Part shown: positions 12,159-26,045 of the stretch, piece by piece
Numbering within the stretch: position 1 is the stretch's first letter
Layout: each line of letters begins with the position of its first letter
From: Inia geoffrensis
Lineage: Eukaryota; Chordata; Mammalia; Artiodactyla; Iniidae
Reading direction: 5' to 3'
Length of the DNA: 64,000 nt
NCBI GenBank assembly: GCA_036417435.1
Contig: JAZAQT010000027.1
Coordinates: 1,674,001 to 1,738,000, forward strand
Program-made: the position numbers and the translations under genes
Notes under the pieces: model-generated
Databases searched by the model: none
What the model was told of the DNA's origin: nothing
Seen by the model: the letters and a program-made list of their open reading frames with translations, nothing else

Positions 12159-13895
12159 ATCTGTTTTCTGCAATTCTGCATCACGTTCATGTCCTCCTCA
12201 CAGCCTTCCTTCAATAAATTTTTGGATGATAGGGGTCATTTGGAACTCTGCAGGATTGCGAGTTACAGTGCCAGAAATCTCCTTTTCTCAACTCGCTTTC
12301 CTGTGAGCTGACCGCAAACCCGAAGAATTGCTTCAGGCCCTAATCTCGTTCCGGCATGGCACGCTGAGCCTTTGGTGAACTCTTCTTCCTGTAGGGAAAT
12401 CAGAGTTCAATGTGCCCGTCCAAACACATCGAGTTAGCCGCTCATTGGTTCTCCTTATTCCTGATCATCTTCTACCGAAATTGCACAGTGTGCGAAACAA
12501 GAGGTCAAAGGCACTGACTCTCCAAGTGGGGAGAATGTTAGTATGGCCTCAGGAGGGGCGAACTCGAGTACCAGGGTTCGAAAATGGCGATGAGTTTTAG
12601 AAACTTTACCTGATCAGTTCGTGGACCATATTCTGGGTTTTCCATGCATATTTTAGCTGAAGGATAAATCCCTTAAACGTGGAGATTTGGGACCCGTGGA
12701 ATGGGAGCCATGCACCATTACCTCAAAGGGTCTGCATTCCCTCACCAATAGCATCAGCCCCAAGTGTCCAGCCTTATCTCTCCCACGGCTGTGGATGTAG
12801 AGGTGGTAAATCCAAGATTCCACACAAGCCCTGAAGGACTTATTTAAGAATTTCTCTCTGTTTCACAGTCCTTGTGTTTTCTTTTTCAAATTTATTTTTA
12901 TAAGGGGATTTAGCTTATGTACACTGCTGTGTGTATGCTGCTGTACACAAATGATTTTCTTATGGAGACCTATAAATGTATGGGTTTTAATTTTCTTCAT
13001 AGTCAGGTATATTCCTTGGTTTTGAACACGGGGTGCTGAGTCCATGTGGTTGAGCGAGGAGGAGGTCTTGTCTAATATATATTTGGCTTATGGAATGGTA
13101 TCTGTCCTAATATCAACCTCTGGTTTTATGCAGCCTCCCCACTCTCCTTTCCCCTTAAGCAAGCATCAGTTTCTTTTGTAAATGTGAGACTCTGTTGTGT
13201 TTTGTAATGCAGTTCACGCGTAGCCGTGTTTACGTTCCCGGTATTCGTGATACCTTATGATGATTCTTTTTCTGTGTGACTTATTTCACTTAGAATCATC
13301 GTAACTAAATCCACTCATTATGCTGCTACTTGTCTGTTGCCATTGATTTCATTGTTGAGTGATATTCCATTGTAGGGATGTACCACAACTTTTATATCCA
13401 TTTTTCTCTCTCTGGGCTATTGAAGTTGTACCATAGTCAAGGTTCCCGTAAAGAGCGCAGCCCCAAACTTTGGTGTGGCTGTGTCTTTTTCATTTAAATT
13501 TTCCGAATCTATGGCACCATAAGTGGAAGTGCCCTAGGCTCTCTAGCTTGGTTTTCTCTTTGTTCCAGGAAACACCATCCACTTCTCCAGAGTGGCTGTT
13601 GGCAATTTACATCCCGCCCATCAGCATAACAAGGCTGCCGGTTCTCCATGGCCTGTCCTGCCTCTCTGGATTTTACACTTTTTTTCGGAGGGCCCTTTTG
13701 ATCGGTGGGAAGTGAGAGTTGCTTGTAGTGCGGATTTCCATTGCAAGCTTGCTTGGTTGGCCAAAAAGGGCGTATGCGTTTTTTCCTGAATATATTCAGG
13801 AAAAAACGCATACGCCCTTTTTGGCCAAGTGCATCACTGTCGAACTGCTGCCTCTTTTCCTACGCTTTCAGAGCAATTCTTATCTAGCCCCCGAT
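12159..13895. repeat. Satellite monomer U8
   Basis: Palindrome 13757-13828. The marker ggcctcaggaggggcg near 12545 is shared only with U10. It also carries ttgcaagcttgc just before the palindrome, as does U10. Confidence 0.93.
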
Positions 13896-15631
13896 ATCTG
13901 TTTTCTGCAATTCTGCATCGCGTTCAAGTCCTCCTCACAGCCTTCCTTCAATAAATTTTTGGATGATAGGGGTCATTTGGAACTCTGCAGGATTGCGAGT
14001 TACAGTGCCAGAAATCTCCTTTTCTCAACTCGCTTTCCTGTGAGCTGACCGCAAACCCGAAGAATTGCTTCAGGCCCTAATCTCGTTCCGGCATGGCACG
14101 CTGAGCCTTTGGTGAACTCTTCTTCCTGTAGGGAAATCAGAGTTCAATGTGCCCGTCCAAACACATCGAGTTAGCCGCTCATTGGTTCTCCTTATTCCTG
14201 ATCATCTTCTACCGAAATTGCAAAGTGTGCGAAACAAGAGGTCAAAGGCACTGACTCTCCAAGTGGGGAGAATGTTAATTTGGCCTCTGGAACGGCGAAC
14301 TCGAGTCCCAGGGTTCGAAAATGGCGATGAGTTTTAGAAACTTTGCCTGATCACTTCGTGGACCATATTCTGGGTTTTCCATGCATATTTTAGCTGAAGG
14401 ATAAATCCCTTAAACGTGGAGATTTGGGACCCGTGGAATGGGAACCATGCACCATTACCTCAAAGGGTCTGCATTCCCTCACCAATAGCATCAGCGCCAA
14501 GTGTCCAGCCTTATCTCTCCCACAGCTGTGGATGTAGAGGTGGTAAATCCAAGATTCCACACAAGCCCTGAAGGACTTATTTAAGAATTTCTCTCTATTT
14601 CACAGTCCTTGTGTTTTCTTTTTCAAATTTATTTTTATAAGGGGATTTAGCTTATGTACACTGCTGTGTGTATGCTGCTGTACACAAATGATTTTCTTAT
14701 GGAGACCTATAAATGTATGGGTTTTAATTTTCTTCATAGTCAGGTATATTCCTCGGTTTTGAACACGGGGTGCTGAGTCCATGTGGTTGAGCGAGGAGGA
14801 GGTCTTGTCTAATATATATTTGGCTTATGGAATGGTATCTGTCCTAATATCAACCTCTGGTTTTATGCAGCCTCCCCACTCTCCTTTCCCCTTAAGCAAG
14901 CATCAGTTTCTTTTGTAAATGTGAGACTCTGTTGTGTTTTGTAATGCAGTTCACGCGTAGCCGTGTTTACGTTCCCGGTATTCGTGATACCTTATGATGT
15001 TTCTTTTTCTGTGTGACTTATTTCACTTAGAATCATCGTAACTAAATCCACTCATTATGCTGCTACTGGTCTGTTGCCATTGATTTCATTGTTGAGTGAT
15101 ATTCCATTGTAGGGATGTACCACAACTTTTATATCCATTTTTCTCTCTCTGGGCTATTGAAGTTGTACCATAGTCAAGGTTCCCGTCAAGAGCTCAGCCC
15201 CAAACTTTGGTGTGGCTGTTTCTTTTTCATTTAAATTTTCCAAATCTATGGCACCATAAGTGGAAGTGCCCTAGGCTCTCTAGCTTGGTTTTCTCTTTGT
15301 TCCAGGAAACACCATCCACTTCTCCAGAGTGGCTGTTGGCAATTTACATCCCGCCCATCAGCATAACAAGGCTGCCCGTTCTCCATGGCCTGTCCTGCCT
15401 CTCTGGATTTTACGCTTTTTTTCAGAGGGCCCTTTTGATCGGTGGAAGTGAGAGTTGCTTGTAGTGCGGATTTCCATTGCAGGCTTGCTTGGTTGGCCAA
15501 AAAGGGCGTATGCGTTTTTTCCTGAATATATTCAGGAAAAAACGCATACGCCCTTTTTGGCCAAGTGCATCACTGTCGAACTGCTGCCCCTTTTCCTTCG
15601 CTTTCAGAGCAATTCTTATCTACCCCCCGAT
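13896..15631. repeat. Satellite monomer U9 (duplicate of U7)
   Basis: Palindrome 15493-15564. It has the same one-base loss as U7, 3473 bp further on (near 15443). Confidence 0.93.
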
Positions 15632-17368
15632 ATCTGTTTTCTGCAATTCTGCATCGCGTTCATGTCCTCCTCACAGCCTTCCTTCAATAAATTTTTGGAT
15701 GATAGGGGTCATTTGGAACTCTGCAGGATTGCGAGTTACAGTGCCAGAAATCTCCTTTTCTCAACTCGCTTTCCTGTGAGCTGACCGCAAACCCGAAGAA
15801 TTGCTTCAGGCCCTAATCTCGTTCCGGCATGGCACGCTGAGCCTTTGGTGAACTCTTCTTCCTGTAGGGAAATCAGAGTTCAATGTGCCCGTCCAAACAC
15901 ATCGAGTTAGCCGCTCATTGGTTCTCCTTATTCCTGATCATCTTCTACCGAAATTGCACAGTGTGCGACACAAGAGGTCAAAGGCACTGACTCTCCAAGT
16001 GGGGAGAATGTTAATATGGCCTCAGGAGGGGCGAACTCGAGTACCAGGGTTCGAAAATGGCGATGAGTTTTAGAAACTTTACCTGATCACTTCGTGGACC
16101 ATATTCTGGGTTTTCCATGCATATTTTAGCTGAAGGATAAATCCCTTAAACGTGGAGATTTGGGACCCGTGGAATGGGAACCATGCACCATTACCTCAAA
16201 GTGTCTGCATTCCCTCACCAATAGCATCAGCCCCAAGTGTCCAGCCTTATCTCTCCCACAGCTGTGGATGTAGAGGTGGTAAATCCAAGATTCCACACAA
16301 GCCCTGAAGGACTTATTTAAGAATTTCTCTCTATTTCACAGTCCTTGTGTTTTCTTTTTCATATTTATTTTTATAAGGGGATTTAGCTTATGTACACTGC
16401 TGTGTGTATGCTGCTGTACACAAATGATTTTCTTATGGAGATCTATAAATGTATGGGTTTTAATTTTCTTCATAGTCAGGTATATTCCTCGGTTTTGAAC
16501 ACGGGGTGCTGAGTCCATGTGGTTGAGAGAGGAGTAGGTCTTGTCTAATATATATTTGGCTTATGGAATGGTATCTGTCCTAATATCAACCCCTGGTTTT
16601 ATGCAGCCTCCCCACTCTCCTTTCCCCTTAAGCAAGCATCAGTTTCTTTTGTAAATGTGAGACTCTGTTGTGTTTTGTAATGCAGTTCACGCATAGCCGT
16701 GTTTACGTTCCCGGTATTCGTGATACCTTATGATGTTTCTTCTTCTGTGTGACTTATTTCACTTAGAATCATCGTACGTAAATCCACTCATTATGCTGCT
16801 ACTGGTCTGTTGCCATTGATTTCATTGTTGAGTGATATTCCATTGTAGGGATGTACCACAACTTTTATATCCATTTTTCTCTTTCTGGGCTATTGAAGTT
16901 GTACCATAGTCAAGGTTCCCGTAAAGAGAGCAGCCCCAAACTTTGGTGTGGCTGTGTCTTTTTCATTTAAATTTTCCGAATCTATGGCACCATAAGTGGA
17001 AGTGCCCTAGGCTCTCTAGCTTGGTTTTCTCTTTGTTCCAGGAAACACCATCCACTTCTCCAGAGTGGCTGTTGGCAATTTACATCCCGCCCATCAGCAT
17101 AACAAGGCTGCCGGTTCTCCATGGCCTGTCCTGCCTCTCTGGATTTTACACTTTTTTTCGGAGGGCCCTTTTGATCGGTGGGAAGTGAGAGTTGCTTGTA
17201 GTGCGGATTTCCATTGCAAGCTTGCTTGGTTGGCCAAAAAGGGCGTATGCGTTTTTTCCTGAATATATTCAGGAAAAAACGCATACGCCCTTTTTGGCCA
17301 AGTGCATCACTGTCGAACTGCTGCCTCTTTTCCTACGCTTTCAGAGCAATTCTTATCTACCCCCCGAT
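15632..17368. repeat. Satellite monomer U10 (duplicate of U8)
   Basis: Palindrome 17230-17301. It carries the ggcctcaggaggggcg marker near 16018. It has more private changes than its neighbours, for example catcgtacgtaaatcc near 16770. Confidence 0.93.
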
Positions 17369-19105
17369 ATCTGTTTTCTGCAATTCTGCATCGCGTTCAA
17401 GTCCTCCTCACAGCCTTCCTTCAATAAATTTTTGGATGATAGGGGTCATTTGGAACTCTGCAGGATTGCGAGTTACAGTGCCAGAAATCTCCTTTTCTCA
17501 ACTCGCTTTCCTGTTAGCTGACCGCAAACCCGAAGAATTGCTTCAGGCCCTAATCTCGTTCCGGCATGGCACGCTGAGCCTTTGGTGAACCCTTCTTCCT
17601 GTAGGGAAATCAGAGTTCAATGTGCCCGTCCAAACACATCGAGTTAGCCGCTCATTGGTTCTCCTTATTCCTGATCATCTTCTACAGAAATTGCAAACTG
17701 TGCGAAACAAGAGGTCAAAGGCACTGACTCTCCAAGTGGGGAGAATGTTAATATGGCCTCTGGAGGGGCGAACTCGACTCCCAGGGTTCGAAAATGGTGA
17801 TGAGTTTTAGAAACTTTGCCTGATCACTTCGTGGACCATATTCTGGGTTTTCCATGCATATTTTAGCTGAAGGATAAATCCTTTAAACGTGCAGATTTGG
17901 GACCCGTGGAATGGGAACCATGCACCATTACCTCAAAGGGTCTGCATTCCCTCACCAATAGCATCAGCCCCAAGTGTCCAGCCTTATCTCTCCCACAGCT
18001 GTGGATGTAGAGGTGGTAAATCCAAGATTCCACACAAGCCCTGAAGGACTTATTTAAGAATTTCTCTCTATTTCACAGTCCTTGTGTTTTCTTTTTCAAA
18101 TTTATTTTTATAAGGGGATTTAGCTTATGTACACTGCAGTGTGTATGCTGCTGTACACAAATGATTTTCTTATGGAGACCTATAAATGTATGGGTTTTAA
18201 TTTTCTTCATAGTCAGGTATATTCCTCGGTTTTGAACACGGGGTGCTGAGTCCATGTGGTTGAGCGAGGAGGAGGTCTTGTCTAATATATATTTGGCTTA
18301 TGGAATGGTATCTGTCCTAATATCAACCTCTGGTTTTATGCAGCCTCCCCACTCTCCTTTCCCCTTAAGCAAGCATCAGTTTCTTTTGTAAATGTGAGAC
18401 TCTGTTGTGTTTTGTAATGCAGTTCACGCGTAGCCGTGTTTACGTTCCCGGTATTCGTGATACCTTATGACGTTTCTTTTTCTGTGTGACTTATTTCACT
18501 TAGAATCATCGTAACTAAATCCACTCATTATGCTGCTACTGGTCTGTTGCCATTGATTTCATTGTTGAGTGATATTCCATTGTAGGGATGTACCACACCT
18601 TTTATATCCATTTTTCTCTTTCTGGGCTATTGAAGTTGTACCATACTCAAGGTTCCCGTCAAGAGCGCAGCCCCAAACTTTGGTGTGGCTGTGTCTTTTT
18701 CATTTAAATTTTCCGAATCTATGGCACCATAAGTGGAAGTGCCCTAAGCTCTCTAGCTTGGTTTTCTCTTTGTTCCAGGAAACACCATCCACTTCTCCAG
18801 AGTGGCTGTTGGCAATTTACATGCCGCCCATCAGCATAACAAGGCTGCCGGTTCTCCATGGCCTGTCCTGCCTCTCTGGATTTTACACTTTTTTTCGGAG
18901 GGCCCTTTTGATCGGTGGGAAGTGAGAGTTGCTTGTAGTGCGGATTTCCATTGCAGGCTTGCTTGGTTGGCCAAAAAGGGCGTATGCGTTTTTTCCTGAA
19001 TATATTCAGGAAAAAACGCATACGCCCTTTTTGGCCAAGTGCATCACTGTCGAACTGCTGCCTCTTTTCCTACGCTTTCAGAGCAATTCTTATCTACCCC
19101 CCGAT
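17369..19105. repeat. Satellite monomer U11 (mosaic between subfamilies)
   Basis: Palindrome 18967-19038. Near 17683 it already has the domain II form ctacagaaattgcaaactg. Near 17787 (gggttcg) and 18028 (gattccacac) it is still domain I. It marks the start of the subfamily switch. Confidence 0.92.
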
Positions 19106-20840
19106 ATGTGTTTTCTGCAATTCTGCGTCGCGTTCAAGTCCTCCTCACAGCCTTCCTTCAATAAATTTTTGGATGATAGGGGCTTTTTGGAACTCTGCAG
19201 GATTGTGAGTTCAGTGCCAAAAATCTCCTTTTCTCCACTCGCTTTCTTGTGAGCTGACCGCAAACCCGAAGAATTGCTTCAGGCCCTAATCTCGTTCTGG
19301 CATGGCACGCTGAGCCTTTGGTGAACTCTTGTTCCTGTAGGGAAATCAGAGTTCAATGTGCCCGTCCAAACACATCGAGTTAGCCGCTCATTTGTTCTCC
19401 TTATTCCTGATCATCTTCTACAGAAATTGCAAACTGTGCGAAACAAGAGGTCAAAGGCACTGACTCTCCAAGTGGGGAGAATGTTAATATCGCCTCTGGA
19501 ACGGCGAACTCGAGTCCCAGGGGGCGAAAATGGCGATGAGTTTTAGAAACTTTGCCTGATTACTTCGTGGAACATATTCCGGGTTTTCCCTGGATATATT
19601 AGCTGAAGGATAAATCCCTTAAACGTGGAGATTTGGGACCCGTGGAATGGGAACCATGCACCATTACCTCAAAGGGTCTGCATTCCCTCACCAATAGCAT
19701 CAGCCCCAAGTGTCCAGCCTTATCTCTCCCACAGCTGTGGATGTAGAGGTGGTAAACCCAAGATTGCACACAAGCCCTGAAGGACTTATTTAAGAATTTC
19801 TCTCTGTTTCACAGTCCTTGTGTTTTCTTTTTCAAATTTATTTTTATAAGGGGATTTAGCTTATGTACACTGCTGTGTGTATGCTGCTGTACACAAATGA
19901 TTTTCTTATAGAGACCTAAAAATGTAGGGGTTTTAATTTTCTTCATTGTTAGGTATATTCCTAGGTTTTGAATATCGGGTGTTGAGTCCATTTGGTTGAG
20001 CGAGGAGTAGGTCTTGTCTAACATATATTTGGCTTATGGAATGGTATCTGTCTTAATATCAACCTCTGGTTTTATGCAGCCTCCCCACTCTCCTTTCCCC
20101 TTAAGCAAGCATCAGTTTGTTTTGTAAATGTGAGACTCTGTTGTGTTTTGTAATGCAGTTCACGCGTAGCCGTGTTTACATTCCTGGTATTCATGATGTC
20201 TTATGATGTTTCTTTCTCTGTGTGACTTATTTCACTTAGAATCAGCGTAACTAAATCCACTCATTATGCTGCTACTGGTCTGTTGCCACTGATTTCATTG
20301 TTGAGTGATATTCCATTGTAGGGATGTACCACAACTTTTATATCCATTTTTCTCTTTCTGGGCCATTGAAGTTGTACCATAGTCAAGGTTCCCATAAAGA
20401 GAGCAGCCCCAAACTTTGGTGTGGCTGTGTCTTTTTCATTTAAATTTTCCGAATCTATAGCACCATAAGTGGAAGTGCCCTAAGCTCTCTAGCTTGGTTT
20501 TCTCTTTGTTCCAGGAAACACCATCCACTTCTCCAGAGTGGCTGTTGGCAATTTACATTCCGCCCATCAGTATAACAAGGCTGCCGGTTCTCCATGGCCT
20601 GTCCTGCCTCTCTGGATTTTACACTTTTTTCGGAGGGCCCTTTTGATCGGTGGGAAGTGAGAGTTGCTTGTAGGGCGGATTTCCATTGCAGGCTTGCTTG
20701 GTTGGCCAAAAAGGGCGTATGCGTTTTTTCCTGAATATATTCAGGAAAAAACGCATACGCCCTTTTTGGCCAAGTGCATCACTGTCGAAATGCTGCCTCT
20801 TTTCCTACCCTTTCAGAGCAATTCTTATCTACCCCCTGAT
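19106..20840. repeat. Satellite monomer U12 (first domain II monomer, 1735 bp)
   Basis: Palindrome 20702-20773. It shows gagttcagtgccaaaaatc near 19207, the one-base loss typical of domain II, and a private gaatatcgggtg near 19969. Confidence 0.92.
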
Positions 20841-22575
20841 ATCTGTTTTCCGCAATTCTGCGTCGCGTTCAAGTCCTCCTCACAGCCTTCCTTCAATAAA
20901 TTTTTGGATGATAGGCGTCATTTGGAACTCTGCAGGATTGTGAGTTCAGTGCCAAAAATCTCCTTTTCTCCACTCGCTTTCTTGGGAGCTGACCGCAAAC
21001 CCGAAGAATTGCTTCAGGGCCTAATTTCGTTCTGGCATGGCATGCTGAGCCTTTGGTGAACTCTTGTTCCTGTAGGGAAATCAGAGTTCAATGTGCCCGT
21101 CCAAACACATCGAGTTAGCCGCTCATTGGTTCTCCTTATTCCTGATCATCTTCTACAGAAATTGCAAACTGTGCGAAACAAGAGGTCTAAGGCACTGACT
21201 CTCCAAGTGGGGAGAATGTTAATATCGCCTCTGGAACGGCGAACTCGAGTCCTAGGGGGCGAAAATGGCGATGAGTTTTAGAAACTTTGCCTGATCACTT
21301 CGTGGAACATATTCCGGGTTTTCCATGCATATTTTAGCTGAAGGATAAATCCCTTAAACGTGGAGATTTGGGACCCGTGGAATGGGAACCATGCACCATT
21401 ACCTCAAAGGGTCTGCATTCCCTCACCAATAGCATCAACCCCAAGTGTCCAGCCTTATCTCTCCCACAGCTGTGGATGTAGAGGTGGTAAACCCAAGATT
21501 GCACACAAGCCCTGAAGGACTTATTTAAGAATTTCTCTCTGTTTCACAGTCCTTGTGTTTTCTTTTTCAAATTTATTTTTAAAAGGGGATTTAGTTTATT
21601 TACACGGCTGTGTGTATGCTGCTGTACACAAATGATTTTCTTATAAAGACCTAAAAATGTATGGGTTTTAATTTTCTTCATTGTTAGGTATATTCCTAGG
21701 TTTTGAATACGGGGTGTTGAGTCCATTTGGTTGAGCGAGGAGTAGGTCTTGTCTAACATATATTTGGCTTATGGAATGGTATCTGTCCTAATATCAACCT
21801 CTGGTTTTATGCAGCCTCCCCACTCTCCTTTCACCTTAAGCAAGCATCAGTTTCTTTTGTAAATGTGAGACTCTGTTGTGTTTTGTAATGCAGTCCACGC
21901 GTAGCCGTGTTTACATTCCTGGTATTCGTGATGTCTTATGACGTTTCTTTTTCTGTGTGACTTATTTCCCTTAGAATCAGCGTAACTAAATCCACTCATT
22001 ATGCTGCTACTGGTCTGTTGCCACTGATTTCATTGTTGAGTGATATTCCATTGTAGGGATGTACCACACCTTTTATATCCATTTTTCTCTTTCTGGGCTA
22101 TTGAAGTTGTACCATAGTCAAGGTTCCCGTCAAGAGCGCAGCCCCAAACTTTGGTGTGGCTGTGTCTTTTTCATTTAAATTTTCCGAATCTATGGCACCA
22201 TAAGTGGAAGTAACCTAAGCTCTCTAGCTTGGTTTTCTCTTTGTTCCAGGAAACACCATCCACTTCTCCAGAGTGGCTGTTGGCAATTTACATCCCGCGC
22301 ATCAGCATAACAAGGCTGCCGGTTCTCCATGGCCTGTCCTGCCTCTCTGGATTTTACACTTTTTTCGGAGGGCCCTTTTGATCGGTGGGAAGTGAGAGTT
22401 GCTTGTAGTGCGGATTTCCATTGCAGGCTTGCTTGGTTGGCCAAAAAGGGCGTATGCGTTTTTTCCTGAATATATTCAGGAAAAAACGCATACGCCCTTT
22501 TTGGCCAAGTGCATCACTGTCGAAATGCTGCCTCTTTTCCTACCCTTTCAGAGCAATTCTTATCTACCCCCTGAT
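20841..22575. repeat. Satellite monomer U13
   Basis: Palindrome 22437-22508. The second half has the tttaaaaggggatttagtt form, which recurs in U15, U17, U20 and U28. Confidence 0.92.
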
Positions 22576-24310
22576 ATCTGTTTTCCGCAATTCTGCGTCG
22601 CGTTCAAGTCCTCCTCACAGCCTTCCTTCAATAAATTTTTGGATGATAGGGGTCATTTGGAACTCTGCAGGATTGTGAGTTCAGTGCCAAAAATCTCCTT
22701 TTCTCCACTCGCTTTCTTGGGAGCTGACCGCAAACCCGAAGAATTGCTTCAAGCCCTAATCTCGTTCCGGCATGGCACGCTGAGCCTTTGGTGAACTCTT
22801 CTTCCTGTAGGGAAATCAGAGTTCAATGTGCCCGTCCAAACACATCGAGTTAGCCGCTCATTGGTTCTCCTTATTCCTGATCATCTTCTACAGAAATTGC
22901 AAACTGTGCGAAACAAGAGGTCAAAGGCACTGACTCTCCAAGTGGGGAGAATGTTAATATCGCCTCTGGAATGGCGAACTCGAGTCCCAGGGGGCGAAAA
23001 TGGCGATGAGTTTTAGAAACTTTGCCTGATCACTTCGTGGAACATATTCCGTGTTTTCCATGCATATTTTAGCTGAAGGATAAATCCCTTAAACGTGGAG
23101 ATTTGGGACCCGTGGAATGGGAACCATGCACCATTACCTCAAAGGGTCTGCATTCCCTCACCAATAGCATCAGCCCCAAGTGTCCAGCCTTATCTCTCCC
23201 ACAGCTGTGGATGTAGAGGTGGTAAATCCAAGATTGCACACAAGCCCTGAAGGACTTATTTAAGAATGTCTCTCTATTTCACAGTCCTTGTGTTTTCTTT
23301 TTCAAATTTATTTTTACAAGGGGATTTAGCTTATTTACACGGCTGTGTGTATGCTGCTGTACACAAATGACTTTCTTATGGAGACCTATAAATGTATGGG
23401 TTTTAATTTTCTTCATTGTCAGGTATATTCCTCGGTTTTGAATACGTGGTGTTGAGTCCATTTGGTTGAGCGAGGAGTAGGTCTTGTCTAACATATATTT
23501 GGCTTATGGAATGGTATCTGTCCTAATATCAAACTCTGCTTTTATGCAGCCTCCCCACTCTCCTTTCCCCTTAAGCAAACATCAGTTTCTTTTGTAAATG
23601 TCAGACTCTGTTGTGTTTTGTAATGCAGTTCACGCGTAGCCGTGTTTACATTCCCGGTATTCGTGATGTCTTATGATGTTTCTTTTTCTGTGTGACTTAT
23701 TTCACTTAGAATCATCGTAACTAAATCCACTCATTATGCTGCTACTGGTCTGTTGCCATTGATTTCATTGTTGAGTGATATTCCATTGTAGGGATGTACC
23801 ACAACTTTTATATCCATTTTTCTCTTTCTGGGCTTTTGAAGTTGTACCATAGTCAAGGTTCCCGTAAAGAGAGCAGCCCCAAACTTTGGTGTGGCTGTGT
23901 CTTTTTCATTTAAATTTTCCGAATCTATGGCACCATAAGTGGAAGTGCCCTAGGCTCTCTAGCTTGGTTTTCTCTTTGTTCCAGGAAACACCATCCACTT
24001 CTCCAGAGTGGCTGTTGGCAATTTACATCCCGCCCATCAGCATAATAAGGCTGCCGGTTCTCCATGGCCTGTCCTGCCTCTCTGGATTTTACACGTTTTT
24101 CCGAGGGCCCTTTTGATCGGTGGGAAGTGAGAGTTGCTTGTAGTGCGGATTTCCATTGCAGGCTTGCTTGGTTGACCAAAAAGGGCGTATGCGTTTTTTC
24201 CTGAATATATTCAGGAAAAAACGCATACGCCATTTTTGGCCAAGTGCATCACTGTCCAACTGTTGCCTTTATTCCTACGCTTTCAGAACAATTCTTATCT
24301 ACCCCTTGAT
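22576..24310. repeat. Satellite monomer U14 (W-like second half)
   Basis: The palindrome at 24172-24243 is imperfect: ttgaccaa on the left and gccattttt on the right. The middle part (tttttacaagggg and tggtgttgag near 23316-23455) resembles the W monomers U22, U25 and U30. Confidence 0.92.
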
Positions 24311-26045
24311 ATCTGTTTTCCACAATTCTGCGTCGCGTTCAAGTCCTCCTCACAGCCTTCCTTCAATAAATTTTTGGATGATAGGGGCTTTTTGGAACTC
24401 TGCAAGATTGTGAGTTCAGTGCCAAAAATCTCCTTTTCTCCACTCGCTTTCTTGTGAGCTGACCGCAAACCTGAAGAATTGCTTCAGGCCCAAATTTCGT
24501 TCTGGCATGGCATGCTGAGCCTTTGGTGAACTCTTGTTCCTGTAGGGAAATCAGAGTTCAATGTTCCCGTCCAAACACATCGAGTTAGCCGCTCATTGGT
24601 TCTCCTTATTCCTGATCATCTTCTACAGAAATTGCAAACTGTGCGAAACAAGAGGTCAAAGGCACTGACTCTCCAAGTGGGGAGAATGTTAATATCGCCT
24701 CTGGAACGGCGAACTCGAGTCCTAGGGGGCGAAAATGGCGATGAGTTTTAGAAACTTTTCCTGATCACTTCGTGGAACATATTCCGGGTTTTCCATGCAT
24801 ATTTTAGCTGAAGGATAAATCCCTTAAACGTGGAGATTTGGGACCCGTGGAATTGGAACCATGCACCATTACCTCAAAGGGTCTGCATTCCCTCACCAAT
24901 AGCATCAACCCCAAGTGTCCAGCCTTATCCCTCCCACAGCTGTGGATGTAGAGGTGGTAAACCCAAGATTGCACACAAGCCCTGAAGGACTTATTTAAGA
25001 ATTTCTCTCTGTTTCACAGTCCTTGTGTTTTCTTTTTCAAATTTATTTTTAAAAGGGGATTTAGTTTATTTACACGGCTGTGTGTATGCTGCTGTACACA
25101 AATGATTTTCTTATAAAGACCTAAAAATGTATGGGTTTTAATTTTCTTCATTGTTAGGTATATTCCTAGGTTTTGAATACGGGGTGTTGAGTCCATTTGG
25201 TTGAGCGAGGAGTAGGTCTTGTCTAACATATATTTGGCTTATGGAATGGTATCTGTCCTAATATCAACCTCTGGTTTTATGCAGCCTTCCCACTCTCCTT
25301 TCCCCTTAAGCAAGCATCAGTTTCTTTTGTAAATGTGAGACTCTGTTGTGTTTTGTAATGCAGTTCACGCGTAGCCGTGTTTACATTCCTGGTATTCGTG
25401 ATGTCTTATGATGTTTCTTTTTCTGTGTGACTTATTTCACTTAGAATCAGCGTAACTAAATCCACTCATTATGCTGCTACTGGTCTGTTGCCACTGATTT
25501 CATTGTTGAGTGATATTCCATTGTAGGGATGTACCACAACTTTTATATCCATTTTTCTCTTTCTGGGCTATTGAAGTTGTACCATAGTCAAGGTTCCCAT
25601 AAAGAGAGCAGCCCCAAACTTTGGTGTGGCTGTGTCTTTTTCATTTAAATATTCCGAATCTATAGCACCATAAGTGGAAGTGCCCTAGGCTCTCTAGCTT
25701 GGTTTTCTCTTTGTTCCAGGAAACACCATCCACTTCTCCAGAGTGGCTGTTGGCAATTTACATCCCGCCCATCAGTATAACAAGGCTGCCGGTTCTCCAT
25801 GGCCTGTCCTGCCTCTCTGGATTTTACACTTTTTTCGGAGGGCCCTTTTGATCGGTGGGAAGTGAGAGTTGCTTGTAGGGCGGATTTCCATTGCAGGCTT
25901 GCTTGGTTGGCCAAAAAGGGCGTATGCGTTTTTTCCTGAATATATTCAGGAAAAAACGCATACACCCTTTTTGGCCAAGTGCATCACTGTCGAAATGCTG
26001 CCTCTTTTCCTACCCTTTCAGAGCAATTCTTATCTACCCCCTGAT
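24311..26045. repeat. Satellite monomer U15 (E-like second half)
   Basis: Palindrome 25907-25978, with catacaccc in the right arm. It shares aacttttcctgatc (24754), ggaattggaacc and ttatccctccc with E monomers U23 and U26, but its first half is not of the old type found there. Confidence 0.92.

Larger units (their letters stand above)
1..17368. repeat. Array domain I: 1736-1737 bp monomers, alternating A/B types
   Basis: Ten monomers share markers such as taccgaaattgcaaagtgtg, gggttcgaaaatgg and gattccacacaag. Odd monomers (A) and even monomers (B) differ at repeated diagnostic sites, for example tatggcctctggaacgg in A against tatcgcctctggaacgg in B of U1-U6. The two-monomer register is inferred from these shared variants. 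Confidence 0.8.

Noticed and set aside
21297..21320. CENP-B box-like sequence (ttcgtggaaca...ccggg), present in many monomers
   Set aside because: The two halves of the motif are separated by about five extra bases relative to the required spacing, so binding is not expected.
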